The notes under the pieces are model-generated. The model was not told the DNA's origin, searched no databases, and saw only the letters and a list, made by a program, of their open reading frames with translations. Made by a program: the position numbers and the translations under genes. A stretch of DNA of 64,000 nucleotides from Psychrobacillus sp. FSL K6-4046 (lineage in GTDB: Bacteria > Bacillota > Bacilli > Bacillales_A > Planococcaceae), in contig NZ_CP152020.1 in assembly GCF_038624605.1 (NCBI RefSeq), positions 3,527,312 through 3,591,311 of the forward strand. The letters run 5' to 3'. The stretch's first letter is position 1; every line of letters starts with the position of its first letter. Of this stretch, positions 26,220 through 34,102 are shown piece after piece.

Positions 26220-26918
26220 ATGGGTGATATTAACTTTTGGGAAATGATTTGGAGAACCACCATTTCCTTTGCTGTTTTACTATTTTTAGCACGAATAATG
26301 GGAAAAAAACAAATTAGCCAACTAACTTTCTTCCATTACGTCACAGGAATAACAATTGGTTCTATAGCAGCGGAAATAGCGTCGCAAAAAGAAACTCCCT
26401 TTGTGGACGGAATTATATCGTTAATATGGTGGGCAGTACTTACAATCATAATGACATATATCTCGCAGCTTTCCCCAAAAATACGTCTGCTATTAGATGA
26501 TGAGCCAACCATTATAGTCAAAGATGGAAAAATTTCTTTAAAATCCTTAAAATCTGCACGCATGAATATGGATGATGTCATGATGTTACTAAGAGAGCAA
26601 TCCATTTTTTCCATAGATGACGTACAGTTCGCGGTATTAGAGACAAATGGAGAGCTTAGTGTTTTTAAAAAGCCTGCGGAACAAGGAGCAACAAAGCAAG
26701 ATGTGAAGGCAGATGTGTCATTACCGACTTATATGCCTACTGAAATTATATCAGATGGTAAAATTGTCCGTAAAAATCTCAAAGAATTAAACTTAGATGA
26801 AGATTGGTTAATGAAAAAACTACGTAAGCAAGGAATTCAATCTATAGAAGAGGTTTATTTTGCCCAATTACAAACAAATGGTTCCCTTTCGATTAACTTA
26901 AAAAATAACGGACTATAA
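26220..26918 (+). CDS. YetF/DUF421 membrane protein
   Basis: This ~232-residue protein has three N-terminal transmembrane helices (to about residue 80). Two tandem small soluble modules follow, each with the DUF421 pattern: 'PTIIVKDGKISLKSLKSARMNMDDVMMLLREQ' (cut here as the first unit) and 'EIISDGKIVRKNLKELNLDEDWL' as the second. YetF-type proteins are common in spore formers, and some influence spore germination or stress. ATG 26220 follows AAAGGAG by 11 bases; GTG 26184 would add 12 residues. Confidence 0.85.
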   Translation: MGDINFWEMIWRTTISFAVLLFLARIMGKKQISQLTFFHYVTGITIGSIAAEIASQKETPFVDGIISLIWWAVLTIIMTYISQLSPKIRLLLDDEPTIIVKDGKISLKSLKSARMNMDDVMMLLREQSIFSIDDVQFAVLETNGELSVFKKPAEQGATKQDVKADVSLPTYMPTEIISDGKIVRKNLKELNLDEDWLMKKLRKQGIQSIEEVYFAQLQTNGSLSINLKNNGL

Positions 26919-26995
26919 ATTATTATTCCTCATCACTATATGATAGACAAGCTTGGTTAAAGATAATCACATATAGTAATTTGCTTATAAAAATA

Positions 26996-27032
26996 AAAAG
27001 GTATGGAGATTTCTCCTCCATACCTTTTGTTT
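26996..27032 (+). terminator. Bidirectional terminator
   Basis: AAAAGGTATGGAG pairs perfectly with CTCCATACCTTTT across a 7-base loop. It sits between convergent yetF-like and nagZ-like genes. Confidence 0.92.
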
Positions 27033-27055
27033 CCTATTTAAATAGGAAGCTTTTA

Positions 27056-28720
27056 TTATTTCAAAATATTGTTAGTGAACTCATTCGTTAAATTATTGAT
27101 CTCTTCTATATTAATGGAAGAAAGCTGATTGTTGCTTAGTCGGTACTTTTCTTTTAAATGGAGAATACGATCCACACTCTTATTAATCTGTTCTTCTTTT
27201 ATCTCTCCATTACGGACAGCATCTAAAATAGCTTGAATTGCTCTTTCTACTTTTTCATAGTCATGAGCGATTAATACAATATCATTGCCAGCCTTTATAG
27301 CTTCTACTGCTGCCTCTCCTATTTCATGATGATTTAAAATAGCCTTCATTGTCATATCATCCGTCATGATGACTCCTTCATACTGTAAACGTTCACGCAG
27401 TATATCTGTAATAATCTTTTTAGAGATAGAAGAAGGCATATTCTCATCTATCTTAGGCAAAAGAATATGACCGATCATTACAACATCAGCTCCGCTTTTA
27501 ATAGCATGTTCAAATGGAATTAACTCTAACGCTTCAAGTTCCTTTAAATCCTTATTTACTATCGGAAGCTCAACATGCGAATCAACTTCTGTATCACCAT
27601 GACCAGGGAAATGCTTAATAACCGAGATAACATTTTGACTTTGTAAACCCTTCATAGTTGAAATTCCAAACTCACTTACCACTTGAGGATTACTTCCAAA
27701 AGAACGATCGCCAATAATGGGATTGTCGGGGTTACTATCTATGTCCATTACAGGAGCAAAGTCTAGATTAAATCCATATGCATTTAGTTGCCTACCTAAT
27801 ATAACCCCTAATTGTTTTGCTAAATCTAAATTATTTTTTTGACCAATTTGTTTGTTCGTTGGTAAATCATTAAGTTCCGGAATCCTAGTCACTCGTCCTC
27901 CCTCTTGATCTACCCCTAAAAAAAGTGGAGGGTCTTCTTCCTGATTCTCAGCCTTTAAGGAATTCAGTAAGGTTACGATTTGGTTTGCATTCACTAAGTT
28001 ATCTTTAAAAAGGATAACACCACCAACCTTATCCTCCCTAACCATTCTCCTACCTTCCTCCGATAATTCCACTCCATCAATTCCTCCAAAAATCATTTGA
28101 CCAATTTTTTCTTCTAAGGTCATTCGGTCTACTGAAGAAGTTTTCACTGGGGAGCTTGCCGCTTTTAAATCTGTGTATACTGAAATATGATGTACATTGG
28201 GATTAGGAACACTTTCTGTTGGCTTCGGTAAAATCCACTTTAATTGTATATTTGGAGCTACTTCATAAACTAGGATAGTTTCTTCTTTCCCCTCATCCTG
28301 GTAGCTTCGTATCATGTCTGGCTCACCTGCAACTGAATGGATGTCCTTTAACTGAACTTCCTGTATATATGAGGAATTAGTTCTAACGTCAAAAACTGTT
28401 CCCGAATGATGTCCAATCGTTGCGGAACGAGTTAGATAAGTATCATAAATATCATTGGAGAGGTTACTGCTTTCATCAGGTACTCCCCATAGCTCGTACA
28501 ATTGTTCCGTATCGGTCTCGCCAACGATAAATGGAACATTTATAACCTGCCTTTTTTCTGCTAACTCAAAAACGAGAGAGACAACTGCCTGCCCTCCTGT
28601 TGCTGTTTCCTCTTTCTTTATAAACTCTTTCGGCTCTTCCTCTTTATTCGTTGTTAAAACTGCTTCTATTATAGTAAAGAAAAATATTACCACTAAGATT
28701 ACCGCAATTTTTTTTGTCAT
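27056..28720 (-). CDS. nagZ: DUF4309-GH3 fusion: secreted beta-N-acetylglucosaminidase (NagZ-like)
   Basis: This 554-residue protein starts with a membrane anchor or signal (about 4-22). A ~115-residue domain (about 62-180) matches the DUF4309/YjgB pattern ('FIVGETDTEQLYELWGVPD'). A GH3 catalytic domain then begins near 200. The GH3 part has 'KHFPGHGDTEVDSH' (369-382), which supplies the NagZ His/Asp acid-base pair, and the nucleophile Asp454 in 'IMTDDMTM'. It should release N-acetylglucosamine from muropeptides outside the cell in wall recycling. CGGAGG fixes ATG 28720. The (alpha/beta)8 domain is complete but no B. subtilis NagZ-type C-terminal domain follows. Confidence 0.88.
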   Translation of the reverse strand: MTKKIAVILVVIFFFTIIEAVLTTNKEEEPKEFIKKEETATGGQAVVSLVFELAEKRQVINVPFIVGETDTEQLYELWGVPDESSNLSNDIYDTYLTRSATIGHHSGTVFDVRTNSSYIQEVQLKDIHSVAGEPDMIRSYQDEGKEETILVYEVAPNIQLKWILPKPTESVPNPNVHHISVYTDLKAASSPVKTSSVDRMTLEEKIGQMIFGGIDGVELSEEGRRMVREDKVGGVILFKDNLVNANQIVTLLNSLKAENQEEDPPLFLGVDQEGGRVTRIPELNDLPTNKQIGQKNNLDLAKQLGVILGRQLNAYGFNLDFAPVMDIDSNPDNPIIGDRSFGSNPQVVSEFGISTMKGLQSQNVISVIKHFPGHGDTEVDSHVELPIVNKDLKELEALELIPFEHAIKSGADVVMIGHILLPKIDENMPSSISKKIITDILRERLQYEGVIMTDDMTMKAILNHHEIGEAAVEAIKAGNDIVLIAHDYEKVERAIQAILDAVRNGEIKEEQINKSVDRILHLKEKYRLSNNQLSSINIEEINNLTNEFTNNILK

Positions 28721-28850
28721 ATTTAAGGCCTCCGAACACTCGTCTACCTTATTGTATTTCAATTAGTATAGGCACTATACCTTTTTTCTCGTTATTATTT
28801 ATAAATATTTAGGGGAAGATATGCATATCTCCTTTACCGTCCTTCATTAA

Positions 28851-29052
28851 TCAAGAAAAGCGCAAGCGCCTATGTCTGCCCCGACAGGCAAATGGAGAAA
28901 AGCGAGGAGGCAGTTCCTCAGCCACCGCAAACGCTCTTGTTTGCGACGAGCTTGCGCAGGAGCAGCTTTTATCCATTTGACCCCGAGGGGCAAGGCGATG
29001 AAGCTAGACATCAATTTACCCACAGGTTCAGAACTTTTTAATTTCCTAAACA
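28851..29052 (+). repeat. Structured intergenic repeat R1, copy 1
   Basis: This ~200-bp GC-rich block begins CAAGAAAAGCGCAAGCGCC and ends with an AT-rich tail after 'CCACAGGTTCAG'. Two more copies lie at 49411-49773 in reverse. Inside, CAAATGG...AAAAGC pairs with GCTTTT..CCATTTG about 80 bp away, and GCAAAC/GTTTGC makes an inner hairpin. It fills the gap between nagZ and the YqcI-type gene. ORFs in it (both strands) are not genes. Confidence 0.75.
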
Positions 29053-29077
29053 ACAAAAAAATCCCCTAAAAAGGGGA
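29053..29077 (-). terminator. Terminator of the YqcI/YcgG gene
   Basis: TCCCCT/AGGGGA stem with TTTTTTTG on the minus strand, immediately after the stop codon. Confidence 0.85.
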
Positions 29078-29078
29078 C

Positions 29079-29813
29079 TTAAGCTTGCGATTTATGGTGA
29101 AATGGACATTTACCTTGAATCGGCTCAATGTCATCACCTATAAAGGATTGTTTCCATTCATTATGAGTTGGATCGCCGAAGTGACCGATATCTGGATGCT
29201 TAGGGAGCTGGTCCCATGCTTCTACACGTTTACGAACTTTCTCACGTGACATAATCCCACCTTTTTCCGTCCCTTCTAACCCCTCGAATATTTTCCGTGG
29301 TTGGAATCCTAGCACCATCGCGTTTCCTAAGTGTCGTGTCTTGCGCTTCTTATAGGCAGGTGCATTTCCGAATACGAATATTGGCTCCCCATTAAATCGA
29401 AAATCCCATAAATAGTGGTCAGGGTCACGAGGACTATCTTCCGGCCATTCCACCTCATCGACCTCATGTAAATACTGAAGGATATCCCAAAATTGCTTTC
29501 GGTAATCATCAATAGAACCCTCTTGTTCAAAAGGCTCAACAAATACAAAGAGACCATGTCTCTTATAGTTTGGTAATTTAAATAAGTCTAGAAAATCTGC
29601 TACTGCATAAGGTAAGTTACTCCAGTCATCTTGACTAATATAAGCATAGCGGAGCTCGCCTTTCAGTTCGCCACTCATTCCAAAAAAACACGGGAATGTT
29701 TTATCAGTTACCGTATTATGAAATGTTTCGTATTCCTTATACAGCCAACTCGGCAAGTCTGTTCTAGTTTTAAAGTCTTCCTTTGTTAATAACGCTTGTT
29801 CCTTAGTAATCAT
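29079..29813 (-). CDS. YqcI/YcgG family protein
   Basis: This 244-residue soluble protein carries the family blocks 'FPCFFGMSGELKGELRYAYI', 'LWDFRFNGEPIFVFGNAPAY' and 'RHLGNAMVLGFQPRKIFEG', which identify YqcI/YcgG. No catalytic chemistry has been clearly established for the family, and the biological role is unknown. ATG 29813 follows GGAGGAG; an upstream GTG-type extension would place the start before this site. It is a single gene with a terminator. Confidence 0.86.
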   Translation of the reverse strand: MITKEQALLTKEDFKTRTDLPSWLYKEYETFHNTVTDKTFPCFFGMSGELKGELRYAYISQDDWSNLPYAVADFLDLFKLPNYKRHGLFVFVEPFEQEGSIDDYRKQFWDILQYLHEVDEVEWPEDSPRDPDHYLWDFRFNGEPIFVFGNAPAYKKRKTRHLGNAMVLGFQPRKIFEGLEGTEKGGIMSREKVRKRVEAWDQLPKHPDIGHFGDPTHNEWKQSFIGDDIEPIQGKCPFHHKSQA

Positions 29814-29967
29814 ATAATCTCCTCCACTATCTTGTTCGCACAAATCTTTATGGGTCTTTACCCCTTACTCGATTTCCTGAAACAACAAATAAATTTTACC
29901 AATAGGTTATAAAATACTGATTTGGGGAATATAAAAGGTGAATGAATAAACTGGAGGATGAATTATA

Positions 29968-30819
29968 GTGAAGATGATAGAAGATATAACACAAATAAAT
30001 TGTCAAAGTGAATATGGCTCACTAAAAAAGGTATTCTTATGTGAACCTCAATATATGGAAATTAAAGAAGTGATTAATGATGTTCAAAAACAATATATAA
30101 ATGATAATATTGACCGATCTCTTGCCCTGTCCCAGCACAAGCAATTTGAACAAACTTTAAGGGAGGCAGGTATCGAGGTAATTAAACTAAAACCAAGTAA
30201 AGACCATCCTGAACAAGTCTTCACTAGAGATATTGGTTTTACTTTGGGTAATCATCTCTTTATTTCTGAAATGGCGAATCCCATTCGTCAAGGTGAAGAG
30301 AAGGTGCTTGCCGAGTGGATGAAGGAACATGATATAACATATAAGAAACTCTCCAATCATTCGATTGAAGGTGGCGATGTAATTGTTGACGGAAAACGTG
30401 TATTTATAGGGATTAGTCATCGCACAAGTCAGAATGCTATTCAAGATCTCCAAAGTGAATTACCTGATTTTGAAATTATCCCCATCCCTTTTAATCCAAA
30501 GTATTTGCACTTAGATTGTGTATTCAATATTCTTTCCCCAAAAGATGCATTAATTTATCCAGATGCGCTCGACCAGGAAACCTTCGAGCATTTATCAAGC
30601 ATGTATCATTTGATAGAAGTGAGCGAACAGGAACAGTTCTCTATGGGGACCAATGTATTGTCGATTGGTCAAAATCGAGTACTGAGTTTACCTGTAAACC
30701 GTGGCGTGAACGACCAAATGAGAAAACACGGATACGAAGTGTTGGAGGTAGACTTTTCCGAAATTATTAAATCAGGCGGGTCATTCAGATGTTGTTCCAT
30801 GCCCATTGTGCGACAATAA
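29968..30819 (+). CDS. Amidinotransferase-fold hydrolase (DDAH / arginine deiminase family)
   Basis: This 283-residue protein has the pentein fold of guanidino-modifying enzymes. 'QVFTRDIGFTLGNHLFIS' holds the substrate Asp, 'NHSIEGGDVIVDG' the EGGD motif, 'YLHLDCVFNIL' the catalytic His (HLD), and 'SGGSFRCCSMPI' the terminal nucleophile Cys. It is closest in look to YkgA/DDAH-like proteins, which hydrolyse methylated arginines or related guanidines. The start is GTG 29968 with CTGGAGG 10 bases ahead. Substrate specificity cannot be assigned. Monocistronic. Confidence 0.87.
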   Translation: MKMIEDITQINCQSEYGSLKKVFLCEPQYMEIKEVINDVQKQYINDNIDRSLALSQHKQFEQTLREAGIEVIKLKPSKDHPEQVFTRDIGFTLGNHLFISEMANPIRQGEEKVLAEWMKEHDITYKKLSNHSIEGGDVIVDGKRVFIGISHRTSQNAIQDLQSELPDFEIIPIPFNPKYLHLDCVFNILSPKDALIYPDALDQETFEHLSSMYHLIEVSEQEQFSMGTNVLSIGQNRVLSLPVNRGVNDQMRKHGYEVLEVDFSEIIKSGGSFRCCSMPIVRQ

Positions 30820-30861
30820 GCAAAAACTCTCTATGGAGACAGTAGGTGCAACGTTTTGAAG

Positions 30862-30900
30862 ATAAAACAAGCTTAAAAATACGTTTTAAGCTTGTTTTAT
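30862..30900 (+). terminator. Intrinsic terminator
   Basis: ATAAAACAAGCTTAAAA pairs with TTTTAAGCTTGTTTTAT in a 17-bp perfect stem around a 5-nt loop. It can work in both directions. Confidence 0.9.
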
Positions 30901-30935
30901 ATTTCATTTCTCTAATAGTTCATTACGTTTCATAA

Positions 30936-31442
30936 CTAATACGTATTTGGAATATTTTTGTATGCAAGCTTACAAATGACTGAAGCATGCTCAGGATATT
31001 TCTTTAGCAGCTCATCCTGTGTGAATAGTTCAAAGTCTTCATATTCAAAGCCCGGTGCAACCATACACCCAACTAAAGAAAATGCTCCCCCTTCTGAAAC
31101 CGATGAACCAAAGATGGATTTTCCAGGCACAATTAATTGTGGGACTTCACCATTCACTAAATCTAATCCAAGCTTGTATTCATGGTAACTTCCTTCTTGA
31201 TCAATTACATGGACGGTTAAAGGATCGCCTCCATGAAAATACCAAAGTTCATCTGATTTCAAACGATGTAAATGAGAGATATCTTTTTCCCCAAGTAAAA
31301 AGTATATACTTGTGTATAGCTTTCTATCTAATCCATTTGCACTTATTGTATTGTCAGAGGAAAAGGTTGAACGAAAGTATCCACCCTCTGCATGTGGCTC
31401 TAAGCCTAAATGCTCAATATAATAGGAAGCGTCCTTTTCCAT
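30936..31442 (-). CDS. Cupin protein, DUF985 family
   Basis: This 168-residue single-domain cupin shows 'EPHAEGGYFRSTF' near residue 15, 'SDELWYFHGGDPLTVHVI' and 'GAFSLVGCMVAPGFEYEDFEL', which define DUF985. Members form beta-barrel dimers and may bind sugars or metals; the function is unsettled. ATG 31442 shares a base with the preceding stop (TGATG), with GGGAGG just before it, so it is co-translated with the phosphatase gene. An ATG one codon earlier is possible. Confidence 0.85.
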   Translation of the reverse strand: MEKDASYYIEHLGLEPHAEGGYFRSTFSSDNTISANGLDRKLYTSIYFLLGEKDISHLHRLKSDELWYFHGGDPLTVHVIDQEGSYHEYKLGLDLVNGEVPQLIVPGKSIFGSSVSEGGAFSLVGCMVAPGFEYEDFELFTQDELLKKYPEHASVICKLAYKNIPNTY

Positions 31443-32029
31443 CATACCTCCCTCATTTCTAAATGCTTCATGCAGTTAAATAGGTGGCAATGGTTTCTCT
31501 CATCTTTTAGCTCAACAATGGTAACTGAGGTATTTCCAATATCATTAGAGAATTCTCCACCTGGTATAAGTGCGTTAAAAACTCTTGCAAGAAAACCTCC
31601 ATGACTAACAACTATTACTTTCTTACCTCGATGCGCTTTTTGTATATCCTCGATAAAGGACAAGCCTCTAGCGATAATAACATCTTCCTTCTCGAAGCCC
31701 ATATCCTGCTCTCTCCAATTTAGACCCCACTTATCTACTCGTTCTTGCTCGGTAGTTCCCTCAATAAGGCCTCCACCAATTTCTCCCAAACGGATATCTG
31801 TATTAAAATTAATCTCAGGTAGCTTTTCAGCTATAATCTCAGCTGTACGCTTTGCTCTAATTAGTGGACTAGTATATATTACATCCCAATGCTCTTTTTC
31901 CATCCGCTCGGCAACTCGCTCTGCCATTAAAATACCTTCTTCATCTAACGGCACATCCGTTTTACCCTGAGCTCGTCCCTCTTTATTCCAAGCTGTCACA
32001 CCATGTCTAATAAAAGCTATTGTAGTCAT
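31442..32029 (-). CDS. Histidine phosphatase family protein (phosphoglycerate-mutase-like)
   Basis: This 195-residue enzyme has the RHG motif 'AFIRHGVTAWN' at its N-terminus (His9 as phosphohistidine), 'SPLIRAKRTAEII' with the second Arg, and 'VVSHGGFLARV' with the second catalytic His. The length fits small phosphatases of the PhoE/CobC type rather than true mutases. The substrate is unknown. It is first of a two-gene operon with the DUF985 cupin, overlapping by TGATG. Confidence 0.88.
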   Translation of the reverse strand: MTTIAFIRHGVTAWNKEGRAQGKTDVPLDEEGILMAERVAERMEKEHWDVIYTSPLIRAKRTAEIIAEKLPEINFNTDIRLGEIGGGLIEGTTEQERVDKWGLNWREQDMGFEKEDVIIARGLSFIEDIQKAHRGKKVIVVSHGGFLARVFNALIPGGEFSNDIGNTSVTIVELKDERNHCHLFNCMKHLEMREV

Positions 32030-32118
32030 TTATAATAACCCCCTTTGTTCTAAGATAAGATAGAAAATACCTTTCGTAAAGTGCAGCCTAAAATGTTAAT
32101 TATAAAAATAATTAACAC

Positions 32119-32149
32119 TTGACCTTCACGCTACGTAAACCTTTACACT
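32119..32149 (+). promoter_or_regulatory. MerR-type promoter/operator with 19-bp spacer
   Basis: TTGACC (32119-32124) and TACACT (32144-32149) are separated by exactly 19 bp. A dyad (ACCTTCACGCTACGTAAACCTTTAC region) lies between them. This over-long spacer with a central dyad is the hallmark of promoters activated by MerR-family proteins, implying autoregulation of the downstream gene. Confidence 0.82.
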
Positions 32150-32171
32150 ACATATATCAGGAGGTGAAGTA

Positions 32172-32930
32172 ATGATATATACAATTCAGAAGCTTGGAGA
32201 ACTTGCTGGAATTAGTACTCGAACTATTCGCTACTACGATGAAATTGATTTATTAAAACCAGCAAGCCTAAGCGAAGCAGGTTATAGAATGTACGGATCA
32301 GCGGAGGTAAATCGCCTTCAACAAATATTGTTTTACCGAGAGTTGGGGATAAGCTTGGGACAAATAAAAGAAATCCTCATTTCACCAGGATTCGACAGTA
32401 CTGTTGCTTTAAAGGAGCATAAGGAAAAACTAATTCAAAAAAGAGCTCAGCTAGATTTGTTAATAAATAATGTGGATAAATCGATTCAAGAATATGAAAG
32501 GGGTATTAAAATGACAGACAAAGAAAAATTTGAAGGATTTAAACAAGAGCTTGTGGACAACAATGAGGATATGTACGGTGAGGAAATTCGAAACAATTAT
32601 GGAAATGATGCTGTAGACCAATCCAATGCTATGCTAAAAAACATGACCAAAGAACAATATGAGGAGGTTGTAAAATTAGAGCAAGAGGTATTAGATAGCT
32701 TAAAAGAAGCGATTGCTGCTGGTGACCCAACAAGTAAACCTGGGCAAAAGACAGCAGAACTGCATAAACAGTGGATAAGTTTTCATTGGCCAAAATATTC
32801 AACGGAAGCGCATGCAGGCCTAGCTGAAATGTATGTAGCAGACGAACGCTTTAAAGCTTATTACGATAAGGTGCAACCAGGTGCGGCGCAATTTTTACGT
32901 GATGCTATTGTAGAATATACTAAAAACTAG
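32172..32930 (+). CDS. MerR-family activator with TipAS ligand-binding domain (Mta/TipA-like)
   Basis: This 252-residue regulator has an N-terminal MerR winged helix (1-70, 'GISTRTIRYYDEIDLLKPA'), a linking coiled coil (75-110) and a C-terminal TipAS domain (about 125-250). The TipAS domain has the 'HWPKYSTEAHAGLAEMYVADERFKAYY' pattern (shortened here). TipA and Mta respond to thiopeptides or other drugs and activate their own genes and exporters. No transporter is adjacent, so only self-activation can be inferred. ATG 32172 follows CAGGAGG. Confidence 0.92.
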   Translation: MIYTIQKLGELAGISTRTIRYYDEIDLLKPASLSEAGYRMYGSAEVNRLQQILFYRELGISLGQIKEILISPGFDSTVALKEHKEKLIQKRAQLDLLINNVDKSIQEYERGIKMTDKEKFEGFKQELVDNNEDMYGEEIRNNYGNDAVDQSNAMLKNMTKEQYEEVVKLEQEVLDSLKEAIAAGDPTSKPGQKTAELHKQWISFHWPKYSTEAHAGLAEMYVADERFKAYYDKVQPGAAQFLRDAIVEYTKN

Positions 32931-32953
32931 AAGGCTAGCCTTCTAGTTTTTTA
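32922..32953 (+). terminator. Bidirectional terminator overlapping two gene ends
   Basis: AAAACTAGAAGG/CCTTCTAGTTTT encloses CTAG, followed by TT. The left arm includes the MerR stop and the right arm the convergent NUDIX stop region. Confidence 0.88.
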
Positions 32954-33359
32954 AGAGTTGCTCTATTATGTGGATATCATCCGGATAAGCTAGTGGCAAG
33001 TTCTTCATATCGTCCAATGACTTCCAAGCAATCTCATGGATAAATTCATCTGGATCATGAATCGTTAATTCTCCACTTATAAATTCTACTATAAAGTACT
33101 CTACATAATACGAGATACCATAATCACTTAATACTCCACTTTTTTTATGTATCATTTCAATTGGACGAACAGTTAAGCCTGTCTCTTCCCAAAATTCTCG
33201 GACACAGCATTCTTCAAAGGTTTCCCCTTCCTCCACCGTCCCTGAAGGAACTGTCCACAGCTTATCCTCTCCCGGTGCTGCCTGTAAAACCATTAACACT
33301 TCTTTTCGCTCATTAAAAAAAACACCAGCCGCCCCTTGCCATTTAAACATTCTTTCCAC
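32943..33359 (-). CDS. NUDIX hydrolase
   Basis: This 138-residue protein has a complete Nudix box 'GTVEEGETFEECCVREFWEETGLT' spread over about residues 40-63 (G-x5-E-x7-RE-x2-EE-x-G). It should hydrolyse nucleoside diphosphates linked to another moiety using Mg2+. The start may be GTG 33359 or ATG 33350; AGGAAGGG lies just upstream and cannot decide. Substrate unknown. Convergent with the MerR gene. Confidence 0.85.
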   Translation of the reverse strand: MERMFKWQGAAGVFFNERKEVLMVLQAAPGEDKLWTVPSGTVEEGETFEECCVREFWEETGLTVRPIEMIHKKSGVLSDYGISYYVEYFIVEFISGELTIHDPDEFIHEIAWKSLDDMKNLPLAYPDDIHIIEQLLKN

Positions 33360-33778
33360 TGCCCTTCCTAAGCTATAAAATATTATTCTTCTATTATACC
33401 GTACTGCTGGGTAGCATTACTAAATTATAGAAGCTACCCTACTTGTAGTGCATCCGCGCCTATTAACTACCATGGAGAGAGTGATCTATTAATCCGCCAA
33501 ATTCGCCAGTAAATCTATATATACATCCATAAATCGTTAATTCGCCCCTTCTCCTAGCGTATTCGCCCATTACCTTGGTGTAAGTGACCCATTAACCGGC
33601 CAGAATCGCCCATAAGCTTATAGAAAGTGTCCCATTACGGTCTCAGAATCGCCCATAAATCAAAAAATGTACCCTACCACACATTATTTTATCCAGTACC
33701 TTGCATTGTATAATAGCATATGGTATATTACTTCCAACGGTACTGTTTATTAAATAGTAGCGAAGGGAGTGAAGAAAA
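33360..33778. repeat. Intergenic region with degenerate ~21-bp repeats
   Basis: Between the NUDIX and PadR genes lie about eight imperfect units of the form TCGCCCATAA/TCGCCCATTA, spaced ~16-25 bp. They occur at about 33502, 33525, 33541, 33561, 33586, 33604, 33628 and 33648. GAATCGCCCATAA is exact in two of them. There is no coding potential. A TATAAT at 33709 may be the padR -10 box. Confidence 0.6.
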
Positions 33779-34102
33779 ATGAACATACAATTTAAAAAGG
33801 GTGTACTAAATCTGTGCGTGCTTGTCTTATTGGATAAGCAGGATCGATATGGCTACGAACTTGTACAAAAAATATCAGATCAAATCTCGATTTCTGAGGG
33901 CTCAGTTTATCCACTCCTTAGACGATTAACAAAGGAAGGCTACTTCACAACTTATTTACAGGAATCAACGGAAGGTCCCCCACGTAAATATTATAAGCTG
34001 ACGGATCTCGGTAGAACATATCTTCATGAGCAATTAAAGGAATGGAAAAGCTTTACGGATGGTGTGAATAATCTAATCGAAGAGGGTGTAAAAAATGAAT
34101 GA
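33779..34102 (+). CDS. PadR-family transcriptional regulator
   Basis: This 107-residue winged-helix repressor has the PadR core: '[21 protein letters not shown]', '[18 protein letters not shown]' and '[13 protein letters not shown]'. It lacks the C-terminal vir_act_alpha domain, so it is the short PadR type. GAAGGGAG precedes ATG 33779. It overlaps the next gene by 8 bp, and such PadR/DUF1700 pairs usually control their own operon in response to envelope stress (inference). Confidence 0.92.
   Translation: MNIQFKKGVLNLCVLVLLDKQDRYGYELVQKISDQISISEGSVYPLLRRLTKEGYFTTYLQESTEGPPRKYYKLTDLGRTYLHEQLKEWKSFTDGVNNLIEEGVKNE

Noticed and set aside
28847-29069. Two ORFs within R1 copy 1
   Set aside because: Repeat-derived open frames on both strands with no independent coding signals.
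31055-31462. 135-codon plus-strand ORF
   Set aside because: Antisense to the DUF985 cupin, whose conserved motifs are clear.
33500-33662. CRISPR array
   Set aside because: Units are short, imperfect and unevenly spaced, with no cas genes nearby.
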